Assembly (NCBI GenBank): GCA_035455445.1 | Contig: DATIFC010000133.1 | Coordinates: 1-21,570, forward strand | Reading direction: 5' to 3' | Source: AC-32 sp035455445 | GTDB taxonomy: Bacteria > Actinomycetota > Thermoleophilia > Gaiellales > Gaiellaceae | DNA: 21,570 bases | Part shown: positions 7,089-14,280 of the stretch, piece after piece | Numbering within the stretch: the first letter of the stretch is position 1 | Layout: every line of letters begins with the position of its first letter | The notes under the pieces: generated by a model | The model's input: the letters and a program-made list of their open reading frames with translations, nothing else | What the model was told of the DNA's origin: nothing | Database searches by the model: none | Made by a program: the position numbers and the translations under genes

Positions 7089-8293
7089 GGATCGCCCCGG
7101 TAGACGATGCGCATCGGGATCCCGAGCCGCTTCGCCGCGAACGGAACGCTTCCGCCCTGGACGATCACCGAGAAGGCGACGACGACGAAGACGATCCCGT
7201 AGATCCGCTCCGAGCCGGGGACCTCCTCGAGCAGGGCGAAGGCGGCGAGCAGGATCGGCACCGCTCCCTTGAGGCCGCTCCACATCAGGAACACACGCTC
7301 CCCCCGCCTCAGGCGCAGCGGGGCGAGGAAGGGCGCGATGCCGAAGGGGCGTGCCACGAAGGCGAGGATCAAGGCGATCAGGAGGCCGTCCTTCCAGACC
7401 GGCTCGAGGTTCACCTGGTTCACGGTCAGGCCGAGGCCGACGAAGACGACCACCTCGGCCAGGCTCGCAAGGGAGGTGTGGAAGCGCTCGACGTCCTGGC
7501 GGCCACGGAAGTCGGCGTCGCCGACCAGGATCCCCGCCACGAACACGGCCAGGAAGCCGGAGCCGTGCGCGACTGCCGCGGCCCCGTAGATCAGACCCGC
7601 GGCCGCGAGGCTGCGCAGCGGGTAGAGCGCCGGGTTGGCGAGGTGGATCCGCCGCAGCGACTCGAGCACGAGCCACGCGCCGGCGACCCCGATTGCGAGC
7701 CCGATCGCCATCTCGAGCACGAACTCGCGCACGACGACCCAGAACGTCGCGTCCGCGTGCGTGGCGAACTCGATCATCCCCAGCATCAGCGCGATCCCGA
7801 CCGGGTCGTTCACGCCGGACTCGCCCTCGAGGATCGTGCCCGTGCGCCCGCTCACCTCGCGCTTGCCGAGCACCGAGAACATCACCGCGGGGTCGGTCGG
7901 AGCGAGCGCCGCGCCGAGCATGCCGGCGCCCGTCCAGCTGAAGTCGAACAGGTAGCGCCCGGCGAGCGCGATCAGAGCGGCCGTGGTGAAGGTGCCGAAG
8001 GTGCCGAGCAGGGTGATCGGAACCGCGGCGACGCGGAAGCGCTTCCAGCCGATGCGGGCTCCGCCGTCGAAGAGGATCAGGATCAGGGCGACGACCGCGA
8101 CCCGCTCCACCTCGAGGATCGACACCTGCCGGGCCAGGCTCGGCCAGAAGTGGGCCGTCACCGCCGCGGCGAGCAGGAAGATCGCCGGCGCCGGCAAGGG
8201 GACCCGCTCGCTCACCTTGTTCGAGAGGACCGCGACCGTGACGATCGCGGCCACGATCAGGATCGCGAGCCCGAAGTGTGTGATCTCGGACAC
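7085..8293 (-). CDS. CPA1-type cation/proton antiporter (NhaP2/CvrA-like)
   Basis: This 402-residue integral membrane antiporter has about 12 transmembrane segments and exchanges Na+ or K+ for H+. Diagnostic motifs are FDGGARI (residues 75-81), GAALAPTDPAVMFSVL with T133-D134, EGESGVNDPVGIAL with the transport-site N162-D163, and WSGLKGAVPILLA near the C-terminus. It resembles the K+/H+ NhaP2/CvrA branch but stops after the membrane domain, lacking the TrkA-C domain. It starts at GTG 8293 with no Shine-Dalgarno sequence; TAGGCT lies 8 nt upstream, so the mRNA may be leaderless when made from this promoter. It is followed by dinB with a 4-bp overlap. Confidence 0.92.
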   Translation of the reverse strand: MSEITHFGLAILIVAAIVTVAVLSNKVSERVPLPAPAIFLLAAAVTAHFWPSLARQVSILEVERVAVVALILILFDGGARIGWKRFRVAAVPITLLGTFGTFTTAALIALAGRYLFDFSWTGAGMLGAALAPTDPAVMFSVLGKREVSGRTGTILEGESGVNDPVGIALMLGMIEFATHADATFWVVVREFVLEMAIGLAIGVAGAWLVLESLRRIHLANPALYPLRSLAAAGLIYGAAAVAHGSGFLAVFVAGILVGDADFRGRQDVERFHTSLASLAEVVVFVGLGLTVNQVNLEPVWKDGLLIALILAFVARPFGIAPFLAPLRLRRGERVFLMWSGLKGAVPILLAAFALLEEVPGSERIYGIVFVVVAFSVIVQGGSVPFAAKRLGIPMRIVYRGDP

Positions 8294-8301
8294 GTCGGTC
8301 G

Positions 8302-8307
8302 AGCCTA
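8302..8307 (-). promoter_or_regulatory. Possible -10 element of a leaderless antiporter mRNA
   Basis: TAGGCT on the minus strand ends 8 nt before the GTG start of the antiporter. This places +1 at or next to the start codon. No convincing -35 is seen. Confidence 0.45.
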
Positions 8308-8326
8308 GATCACGGGACCGCTGCCG

Positions 8327-8869
8327 CTAGATCTCGGACGCGAGCGCGGCCCGGGCGGCATCTTCCGCGATCTCGACCGCGCGCGCGGCGGCCGCGATCC
8401 GCTCGTCGCGGGGCGTCGTGGAGAGGTTGACCTCGACGAGCTTCGAGGCCGCACGCGCGGCGCCCGCGGCGAGAGCTGCCGCCGCCGCCGCATCCGCCCG
8501 GGTCGCGCCGTCGGCGCACTCGGCGGCCTCGGCAGCGAGGAGCGCGACGTCGGCGGAGGTCTCGGCGAGCGCGAGCGGCACGTCTGCCGCGGCGGCCAGC
8601 GCCTCCGCCAGCCCGGTGTCACGCCGCTCGAGCGCCTCCAGCGCGGACTCGTACGCACGCGCGTCCTGCGAGGAGAGCTCGAGCAGCCGGTCGCGGAGGT
8701 CGCTCGCCTGCGCCGCCGCCCCGCCTGCACCGCTCCAGCCCTCGGAGCGCGAGGCCGCTTTCGCCACGAGGGCGGCTCCGAGCGCGGCCGAGACCCCGGC
8801 CACCCAGCCCGACGCGGGCACCGCGTCGGCCGAGGAGATCAGCTCGGCAAGGTCGCGAGCGTCCGCCAC
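8327..8869 (-). CDS. Cyclodeaminase/cyclohydrolase-like protein (FTCD C-terminal family)
   Basis: This 180-residue all-helical, Ala-rich protein resembles the formiminotetrahydrofolate cyclodeaminase / methenyl-THF cyclohydrolase (FchA) family. The family pattern is clear in VPLALAETSADVALLAAEAAE followed by ADAAAAAALAAGAARAASKLVEVNL. The usual glycine-rich PGGGSVAA stretch near the N-terminus is replaced by PASGWVAGVSAALGAALV, so catalytic activity on folate is uncertain. It starts at GTG 8869, 4 bp after the dppA stop, so the two are co-expressed. It could be a folate enzyme with a divergent active site or a repurposed homologue. Confidence 0.75.
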   Translation of the reverse strand: MADARDLAELISSADAVPASGWVAGVSAALGAALVAKAASRSEGWSGAGGAAAQASDLRDRLLELSSQDARAYESALEALERRDTGLAEALAAAADVPLALAETSADVALLAAEAAECADGATRADAAAAAALAAGAARAASKLVEVNLSTTPRDERIAAAARAVEIAEDAARAALASEI

Positions 8870-8873
8870 GGGC

Positions 8874-9695
8874 TCAGAAGAAGAACTGGCGCCAGGCCGT
8901 CCACCAGTCGTCGCCCCGGGAGACGATCGTCCGGTCGTCGAGCCGCTCGACGCCGTGGCGATGACGGAGCTTGTCGGCTGGGTCGGTCCACTTGTACTCG
9001 ACCTTGATCTCGCACGGCTTGCCCGGATCGTAGGGCGCGACGGCGCTCAGGTCGGAGAGCGCCTGCTTCGCGCCCGCCTCGATCAGCTCGCGCGCCCGCG
9101 AGGGCACGAGGTTGCGCGCGCTCTGGACGCCGGTGCCGCGCTTCACCTGGACCGTCGTCAGCCCGTCGCCGAGCAGCTCTGCCCCCTCGCGGCAGGCCGT
9201 CTGGTCGCCGGTGACCATCACGACCGGGCAGCCCCAGGTGCCGCAGAACGCCGCGTTGATGCCGGTCTCGCCGACGAGCGCGCCGTTGAACCAGAGGTTC
9301 TGGTAGTCGCGCCCGGAGACCGTGTGGTTGAGCACGCCCTCGGCCGTGCCCGCGCGCGCGTGCATCCCGACGAAGAGCGCGGCGTCGACGCCCTGCTCGA
9401 GGAACTCGGTGTACTCGGTCCACTCGTCCTGGACGACGAACTCGCAGTCGGGGTCGAGGTCCTCGGCGATGAGCGAGTTGAACGTGTAGCCGTCGCCGGC
9501 GCCGTGGCAGTCCATCACGACGATCTCTGTCCCGCCGGCGGCCTTGGCGCCCCGGACCGCGGCGTTGATCTCCTCGGTGTAGAGCCTGCGCCCTTCCTGG
9601 TACAGCGTCGCGTCGCCGTGCGGCGGCGGGCCGGTCGCCTCGCCCTTGACGATCCCCGCCACTCCCTCGATGTCGCTGATGATGAAGACCTTCAC
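8874..9695 (-). CDS. dppA: D-aminopeptidase, M55 family (DppA-like)
   Basis: This 273-residue zinc peptidase releases N-terminal D-amino acids from D-peptides and probably acts in turnover of cell-wall peptides. The metal ligands of the family are all present: D8 and E10 (SDIEG), H64 (DCHGAG), H112 (GMHARAG) and E143 (VGETGIN). The proposed nucleophile is also there (H124, NHTVSG). The length matches B. subtilis DppA (274). It has no signal peptide, so it is cytoplasmic. It starts at GTG 9695, with GAGAGG 8 nt upstream. Its start codon lies 20 bp from that of the divergent SDR, so each promoter must lie partly within the other gene. Confidence 0.93.
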   Translation of the reverse strand: MKVFIISDIEGVAGIVKGEATGPPPHGDATLYQEGRRLYTEEINAAVRGAKAAGGTEIVVMDCHGAGDGYTFNSLIAEDLDPDCEFVVQDEWTEYTEFLEQGVDAALFVGMHARAGTAEGVLNHTVSGRDYQNLWFNGALVGETGINAAFCGTWGCPVVMVTGDQTACREGAELLGDGLTTVQVKRGTGVQSARNLVPSRARELIEAGAKQALSDLSAVAPYDPGKPCEIKVEYKWTDPADKLRHRHGVERLDDRTIVSRGDDWWTAWRQFFF

Positions 9696-9700
9696 CCTTG

Positions 9701-9706
9701 TAGCCT
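9701..9706 (+). promoter_or_regulatory. Possible -10 element of a leaderless SDR mRNA
   Basis: TAGCCT ends 8 nt before the GTG of the SDR gene, and no Shine-Dalgarno sequence precedes that GTG. It lies in the 19-bp gap between the two divergent starts. Confidence 0.4.
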
Positions 9707-9714
9707 CTCATTTC

Positions 9715-10461
9715 GTGGACACCGGCCTCGCGGGGAAGCGCGTTCTCGTCACCGGTGCGTCCGGCGGGATCGGCTCCGCGTGCGCCCGCGCCTTCATGGC
9801 CGAGGGGTGCGAGGTGGTCGCGCACTACCACCGCGGGCGCGAGCGGGCCGAGGCGCTGGGCGCGGCGCTCACGCTCGGGGCCGACCTGACCGTCGAGGCC
9901 GAGGCGGAGCGCCTTTTCGACGAGGCCGGGCCGCTCGACGTGTGCGCGGCGGTCGCCGGCGCGTGGCCGTCCGACGACGTGCCGGTCTGGGAGCTGCCGC
10001 TCGAGCGCTGGGAGGAGACGCTGCGGGCGAACCTGACGGCGACCTTCCTGACGGCGCGCGGCTTCCTGCGCGGCGTGGAACGGCGCGGACACGGCTCGCT
10101 CGTGCTCGTCGGCTCGACCGCGGCACTCTTCGGCGAGGCCGGCCACGCCGACTACGCCGCGGCCAAGTCGGCGATCGTCGGCGGGCTGCTGCCGAGCCTG
10201 AAGAACGAGGTCGTGCGGGTCGCCCCCCGCGCGCGTGTGAACGCCGTCTGTCCCGGGTGGACGCACTCGCCGATGACGCGCGGCGCCCTCGACGCGGAGA
10301 CGCTGCGACGCGTGACGCGGACGATGCCGCTCGAGAAGGTCGCCGAGCCGGAGGACGTGGCCGCGCAGGTGGTCGTGCTCGCATCCGACGCCCTCTCGGG
10401 CCACGTGACCGGCCAGGTCGTCGCGGTCGCGGGCGGCATGGAGGGCCGGCTGCTGCGCTGA
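9715..10461 (+). CDS. Short-chain dehydrogenase/reductase (SDR)
   Basis: This 248-residue classical SDR oxidoreductase uses NAD(P)(H). The Rossmann motif TGASGGIGSACARAF is near residue 13. The NNAG motif is altered to AAVAGAWP. The catalytic Ser is in LVGSTAALFG, and Tyr/Lys in YAAAKSA. The C-terminus has the usual PGWTHSPMT and SGHVTGQVVAVAGG segments found in FabG-like members. GTG 9715 is chosen because upstream codons overlap the divergent dppA gene; it has no ribosome site but a TAGCCT at -10 distance. The substrate is unknown. It is monocistronic and closed by a strong hairpin. Confidence 0.92.
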   Translation: MDTGLAGKRVLVTGASGGIGSACARAFMAEGCEVVAHYHRGRERAEALGAALTLGADLTVEAEAERLFDEAGPLDVCAAVAGAWPSDDVPVWELPLERWEETLRANLTATFLTARGFLRGVERRGHGSLVLVGSTAALFGEAGHADYAAAKSAIVGGLLPSLKNEVVRVAPRARVNAVCPGWTHSPMTRGALDAETLRRVTRTMPLEKVAEPEDVAAQVVVLASDALSGHVTGQVVAVAGGMEGRLLR

Positions 10462-10467
10462 AAGAGA

Positions 10468-10493
10468 CGGCGGCGGGGCAGGGCCCGCCGCCG
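10468..10493 (+). terminator. Terminator of the SDR gene
   Basis: A perfect 10-bp stem, CGGCGGCGGG (10468-10477) with CCCGCCGCCG (10484-10493), has a 6-nt loop and lies 6 bp after the stop codon. There is no U-tract. Confidence 0.65.
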
Positions 10494-10599
10494 AGAGGAC
10501 TCCGTTCGCCGCAGGATGATTGCCGTCAGTCCCCCGGCGAGGAGCCACGGGTTGCATCGACAGCCGGCGCCGGCGGCTTGAGCACGCCGGTCCATACAT

Positions 10600-10628
10600 C
10601 AGGCGGGGCCGCCGCCCGGCCCCGCCTG
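10600..10628. terminator. Very stable hairpin, terminator-like
   Basis: A perfect 11-bp stem, CAGGCGGGGCC (10600-10610) with GGCCCCGCCTG (10618-10628), has a 7-nt loop. It may be a second terminator for the SDR or an attenuator in a long leader of the fusion gene. There is no U-tract. Confidence 0.5.
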
Positions 10629-10665
10629 AGTCTCCCGTGAGAGAGCCGCAGTTACATCTCCGGAG

Positions 10666-10762
10666 GGGCCTCGCCGCATCGGGCCCTGTCCGTGTCGGAT
10701 GGGCCCCGCCGCATCGGGCCCGTCCGCTTCTGACGATCTGCCCCCGCCGCATCGGGGCGCTC
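10666..10762. repeat. Three spaced copies of a short hairpin repeat (core GCCGCATCGGG)
   Basis: Copies of the core are at 10673-10683, 10708-10718 and 10746-10756, with starts 35 and 38 bp apart. In each, C/G-rich flanks can fold around the constant loop CCGCAT (for example CCCCG-CCGCAT-CGGGG in copy 3). The flanking GTCCG is also shared by copies 1 and 2. Confidence 0.6.
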
Positions 10763-10865
10763 GTCCTTGGTTGCAGGCGGAGTATCGCCCGTTTGGTATC
10801 GCTTGATCTATCCCTCGTTCTCGGTTGACCGCCCCACTTCACTCGCGAGTAGAGTCGAAGGCCGC

Positions 10866-12677
10866 ATGAGCAGCCGCTTCGAGCAACGCCTGGCCGACGG
10901 CCGAATCGTCGTCGGCGACGGCGGCATGGGCGTCCTCGTGACCAGCGCCGTCCCGCGCCTGCGCTGCCCCGAGGAGGCCAATCTGCGCGCGCCCGAGAGC
11001 GTCGTGACATTGCACACGAGCTTCATCCGCGCCGGAGCCGACCTGATCGAGACGAACACGTTCGGCGCCAACCGCCGCAAGCTCGCGCAGCTCTACCTCG
11101 ACGACGAGCTCGAGCGGATCAACAGCGCCGGCGTGAAGCTCGCGCGCGAGGCCCGCGAGGTCTCGGGCCGCGACGTCTTCGTCGCCGGGTCGATCGGGCC
11201 GCTCGGCGATCTGGCCGTGCCGCCCGAGCGGCGCTCGGAGATGTTCGCCGAGCAGGCCGCGGTGCTGGACGGCCGCGGGATCGACCTGTTCATGGTCGAG
11301 ACGTTCTACGACCTGAACGAGCTCGAGGCCGCGATCGAGGCGGTGCGCAGCGTCTCCTCTCTGCCGATCGTCGCCACGCTCACCTTCGACGAGGGCGCCG
11401 AGACCCTCGCGGGGGTGACGGGCGCCGAGGCGGCCGAGCGGCTGCGTCCGTTGAACCTCGCCGCGATCGGCGCGAACCACGGGGCCGGCCTGCACGCGGC
11501 GCTCGCCGCCCTGGAGGCCATGGGCGGCGACGGCGGCCCGCCGCTCGCCGCGCTGCCGAACGTCGGCCTCGCGAGCCTGAGCGGCGGCCGCGTCATCTAC
11601 CCGCACGCGACGCCTGAGTACTTCGCCGAGTTCGCGGCGCACGCGCGCCGGCTCGGGGCGCGGCTGATCGGCGGCTGCTGCGGGACGACACCGCTCGAGA
11701 TCGCCGCGATCGCCTCCGCGGTCGAGCAGGAGCGCGAGCCGTCCGCGCCTCTCGACGTGGTCGAGCGCGAGCTGGTCGAGCAGCGCCTCGGCGCCGGCCC
11801 CTACGAGACGCGGCTCGCGCGGATGCTGCGCGAGGGCGAATGGGTGACGTGCGTCGAGCTCGACCCGCCGAAGGGCGGCACCTACGACGCGATGCTCGCC
11901 GTCGCGCGGGAGCTGAAGGCGAGCGGCAAGGTCGACTTCGTCGACATCAACGACAACCCGATGGCCCGCGCCCGTGCGAACGCGCTCATGGCCTCCGTCG
12001 CGATCGAGCGCGACTGCGGGATCGAGACGATCCCGCACCTGACGCCGCGGGACACCTCGATCATGGGCCTCGAGTCGCAGCTGCTCGGCGCCCACGCCGA
12101 GGGCGTCCGCAACATCCTCGCGGTCACCGGCGACCCGCCCGAGGTCGGCGACTACCCCGGCTCCCGCGGTGTCTACGAGGTCGACTCGATCGGCCTCTCC
12201 CGGGTCGTCACGCAGCTCAACCGCGGCGAGGACTTCAACGGCAAGGGGATCGACGCCCCGACCTCGTTCTTTCTCGGGGTGGCCGTCAACCCGTCCGCGG
12301 ACGACCTCCGGCTCGAGGCCGACCGCTTCCGGCAGAAGATCGAGGCCGGGGCGAGGTTCGCGATGACCCAGGCGCTCTTCGACCTCTCCTACCTCGAACG
12401 CTTCGAGGAGCTGATCGGCGGCTGGCCGGTGCCGCTCGTGCTCGGGATCTTCTACGTGCGCAGCTACCAGCTGGCCGTGCGTCTCCACAACGAGGTGCCG
12501 GGGATCGTGGTGCCCGAGGAGATCCAGCGGCGGCTGGAGAAGGCGGGCGCGAACGCCGGCGCCGAGGGGCTCGCGCTCGCCCGCGAGCTGTACGCGCAGG
12601 CGCGCGAGAAGGTCGCGGGCGTCTACGTGATCCCGCCGTTCAAGCAGCCGGAAGCGGCTCTCGACCTCTTCGACTAG
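10866..12677 (+). CDS. Bifunctional homocysteine S-methyltransferase / 5,10-methylenetetrahydrofolate reductase
   Basis: This 603-residue fusion resembles B. subtilis YitJ. The N-terminal ~290 residues form the Zn-dependent homocysteine methyltransferase barrel (GDGGMGVLV near residue 17, ETNTFGANR, VETFYDLNE, GGCCGT with C271-C272). The C-terminal ~290 residues form a FAD-dependent MetF-like reductase (VELDPPKGG, ILAVTGDPPEVGDYPGS). Together they would reduce methylene-THF and remethylate homocysteine to methionine. The third Zn ligand, normally Cys in GxNC, is His here (GANHGAG, H205). ATG 10866 has GAAGG 4 nt upstream. The stop lies within CTAG, shared with the convergent protease gene. 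The gene is monocistronic; a long, structured gap precedes it. Confidence 0.93.
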   Translation: MSSRFEQRLADGRIVVGDGGMGVLVTSAVPRLRCPEEANLRAPESVVTLHTSFIRAGADLIETNTFGANRRKLAQLYLDDELERINSAGVKLAREAREVSGRDVFVAGSIGPLGDLAVPPERRSEMFAEQAAVLDGRGIDLFMVETFYDLNELEAAIEAVRSVSSLPIVATLTFDEGAETLAGVTGAEAAERLRPLNLAAIGANHGAGLHAALAALEAMGGDGGPPLAALPNVGLASLSGGRVIYPHATPEYFAEFAAHARRLGARLIGGCCGTTPLEIAAIASAVEQEREPSAPLDVVERELVEQRLGAGPYETRLARMLREGEWVTCVELDPPKGGTYDAMLAVARELKASGKVDFVDINDNPMARARANALMASVAIERDCGIETIPHLTPRDTSIMGLESQLLGAHAEGVRNILAVTGDPPEVGDYPGSRGVYEVDSIGLSRVVTQLNRGEDFNGKGIDAPTSFFLGVAVNPSADDLRLEADRFRQKIEAGARFAMTQALFDLSYLERFEELIGGWPVPLVLGIFYVRSYQLAVRLHNEVPGIVVPEEIQRRLEKAGANAGAEGLALARELYAQAREKVAGVYVIPPFKQPEAALDLFD

Positions 12678-13807
12678 CGCACGCAGGCGCCCGTCGAGAC
12701 GGGGCCGCCCGCGCGGGCGAGGTCGCGGCGGACGACCGAGGCCGGCACGCCGTAGCCGCCGTCGCCCGCCGCGCGCGCCGCGAACACCGTCGACTGCACC
12801 GCGCCCGAGGCATCCACCGCCGGGCCGCCCGAGTTCCCGTGCTCGACGGTGCCCGCCAGGCTCGTGATCACGCGGCGGGTCGGTGCGCGGCCGTACGCGT
12901 CCTGCGCCAGGACCGTCGCCGTCGTCCCGATGCGTCCGGCCGCCGCGTGGAGCGGGCCGTTCAGCGGGTAGCCGACGATGGCGACGGACGTCCCGGGCCT
13001 GGGATCGACGAGCCGCAGCGGGCTCGCGCGGAGAGCGGGCACCCGCAGCACGGCGAGGTCGTCGTTCGGGTCGAAGACGACGGCGGTTGCCGGCAGCGAC
13101 GTGCCGTTCACGGTCGCGACGGACGTGTCCTCCTCGCCGGCGACGACGTGCGCGGCCGTGACGACGAGCCCAGGGGCGGCGACCCAACCGGTGCCCTCGA
13201 CGCCCAGGCCGCACGCCGTTCCGAGCACGCGAACGACGCTCGGGGCAGCGGCCCGCACGCCGGGCTTCCTCAGCACGCTCGGGTCCGGCGGCTCCGTCGG
13301 CACCGGCGGGCCCGCAAAGGTCGGGAAGGGGTCGATCCGGGCCAGGGCGTTCAGCAGGCTCCGCGGCGGGACGATGTCGTTCAGGCGCTGGAGCACGTAC
13401 GAGCGCTGAACCGCGCGCCGCAGGTCGGCCTGCCCCGGAAGCTGCAGCGCCATCGCGCCGAGCACCCAGACGATCGCGAGCCCGATCAGCGCGCCCGCGA
13501 GCACGCCCCCGGCGGAGTCGAGCGTCCGCACGCCGCGCGCCTGCTCCCGGCTGCGGATCACGCCCCCGATCGTGCTGCCGAGCAGCTCGAACGCCACCGC
13601 CAGGACGACCGCGCCGACGAGCGCGACGACCGGCGCGTACCGGGAGTCCGAGCCGTTGGTGAGCAGCACCGGCGTCAGCCGGCCGCCGAGGAACGCGCCC
13701 GCGATCAGGCCCGCGAGCGAGAGGCCGCTCCAGACGAGCCCCTGCACTGCCCCGCCGAGCGCCGCGAGCAGCACCAGGCCGAGCGCTACCCAGTCGACGG
13801 CGGTCAC
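12674..13807 (-). CDS. CvpA-domain membrane serine protease (MarP-like)
   Basis: This 377-residue protein has four N-terminal transmembrane helices of the CvpA/colicin V production type (about residues 5-125) joined to an extracytoplasmic trypsin-fold protease. The catalytic triad is H220 (VTAAHVV), D250 (PNDDLAVLRV) and S326 (EHGNSGGPAVD). Two lone cysteines, C199 and C375, match the disulfide that controls Mycobacterium tuberculosis MarP (Rv3671c). MarP supports acid and oxidative stress survival by cleaving a cell-wall hydrolase; that role here is inference by homology. It starts at GTG 13807 with no Shine-Dalgarno sequence, and TAGCCT lies 9 nt upstream. Its stop overlaps that of the convergent fusion gene. 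It is divergent from a SnoaL-like gene 21 bp away. Confidence 0.93.
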   Translation of the reverse strand: MTAVDWVALGLVLLAALGGAVQGLVWSGLSLAGLIAGAFLGGRLTPVLLTNGSDSRYAPVVALVGAVVLAVAFELLGSTIGGVIRSREQARGVRTLDSAGGVLAGALIGLAIVWVLGAMALQLPGQADLRRAVQRSYVLQRLNDIVPPRSLLNALARIDPFPTFAGPPVPTEPPDPSVLRKPGVRAAAPSVVRVLGTACGLGVEGTGWVAAPGLVVTAAHVVAGEEDTSVATVNGTSLPATAVVFDPNDDLAVLRVPALRASPLRLVDPRPGTSVAIVGYPLNGPLHAAAGRIGTTATVLAQDAYGRAPTRRVITSLAGTVEHGNSGGPAVDASGAVQSTVFAARAAGDGGYGVPASVVRRDLARAGGPVSTGACVR

Positions 13808-13811
13808 CGCC
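13799..13811. repeat. Perfect palindrome over the protease start codon (GGCGGTcACCGCC)
   Basis: This 6-bp inverted repeat with a single central base overlaps the GTG start of the protease gene and lies just upstream of the -10 for the divergent gene. It is a possible operator for the divergent promoter or a leader structure. Confidence 0.35.
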
Positions 13812-13815
13812 GGTT

Positions 13816-13822
13816 TAGGCTA
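13816..13822. promoter_or_regulatory. Shared bidirectional -10 (TAGGCTA)
   Basis: The plus strand reads TAGGCT (13816-13821), 7 nt before the ATG at 13829. The minus strand reads TAGCCT (13822-13817), 9 nt before the GTG at 13807. One near-symmetric heptamer can thus serve as the -10 for both divergent genes, each with little or no leader. TCGACG (13794-13799) is a possible plus-strand -35 at 16 nt. Confidence 0.5.
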
Positions 13823-13828
13823 GTCGCA

Positions 13829-14257
13829 ATGGACGGGGCCGAGCTGCAGGAGTTCATCGACCGCTACAACGCCGCCTGGAACGCGCACGACGTGGAAGCG
13901 ATCGTCGCGATGCACACCGACGACTCCGTGTTCGAGAACCACGTCACCGGCGACGTCAACGTCGGGCGGGAGGCGATCGGGCGGGCCGTCGGCGGCATCT
14001 TCTCGGTCTTCCCCGATCTGTCGTTCGAGACGCGCCGCGCGTACGTCCGCGATGACCTGGTCGTGCAGGAGTGGACGGCGCGCGGCACGCACGAGGGCAC
14101 GATGACCCGCTCCGGGATCGAGGTGCCGCCGACCGGCCGGAAGGTCGAGTACAAGGGCATGGACGTGATCCCGATCCGCGACGGCCTGGTCGCGCGCAAG
14201 GACGTCTACTCGGACTCGGTCACCCTGCTGCGGCAGCTCGGCCTGACCGCGATCTAG
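13829..14257 (+). CDS. SnoaL-like / NTF2-fold protein (ester cyclase family)
   Basis: This 142-residue protein has the SnoaL-like polyketide-cyclase/NTF2 fold: an N-terminal helix (LQEFIDRYNAAWNAHDVEAIVAMHTDD), then the curved beta sheet with FPDLSFETRRAYVRDDLVVQEWTARGTHEG and a GRKVEYKGMDVIPIRDG segment. These cone-shaped domains bind small hydrophobic ligands and include ester cyclases and many uncharacterised proteins. Nothing here fixes a reaction. ATG 13829 has no Shine-Dalgarno sequence, and a -10-like hexamer lies directly upstream, so translation is probably leaderless. Its stop lies 23 bp before tRNA-Asp. Confidence 0.85.
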   Translation: MDGAELQEFIDRYNAAWNAHDVEAIVAMHTDDSVFENHVTGDVNVGREAIGRAVGGIFSVFPDLSFETRRAYVRDDLVVQEWTARGTHEGTMTRSGIEVPPTGRKVEYKGMDVIPIRDGLVARKDVYSDSVTLLRQLGLTAI

Positions 14258-14270
14258 CCTCGGCTACACT
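14243..14270 (+). promoter_or_regulatory. Promoter of tRNA-Asp
   Basis: CTGACC (14243-14248) and TACACT (14265-14270) are 16 nt apart, with transcription start expected near 14277, about 4 nt before the mature tRNA. The -35 lies inside the 3' end of the SnoaL-like gene. Confidence 0.5.
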
Positions 14271-14280
14271 GCCCGTCCCC

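Larger units (their letters stand above)
10494..10865. other. Repeat- and hairpin-rich intergenic region before the methionine-cycle fusion gene
   Basis: About 370 bp without a convincing gene. It holds a GCCGGCGCCGGC palindrome (10563-10574), a very stable hairpin (10600-10628), three copies of a short repeat with the core GCCGCATCGGG, and the putative start region of the downstream gene. I see no confident match to a SAM, SAH or cobalamin riboswitch. The only promoter-like sequence near the gene is TTGACC (about 10827) and TAGAGT (about 10851), with an over-long 19-nt spacer. Confidence 0.5.

Noticed and set aside
10520..10600. Possible SAH riboswitch before the homocysteine methyltransferase fusion
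   Set aside because: GGCGAGGAGC and GGCTTGAGC loosely recall conserved pieces, but the expected pairing and the rest of the consensus are missing. A covariance-model scan would settle it.
8418..10640. 740-codon plus-strand open frame across dppA and the cyclodeaminase-like gene
   Set aside because: It is an Ala/Arg/Asp-rich shadow of two well-supported minus-strand genes and then of the SDR, with no recognisable domain.
10666..10762. CRISPR array
   Set aside because: There are only three short imperfect repeats with hairpin arms, spacers are themselves similar, and there are no cas genes.
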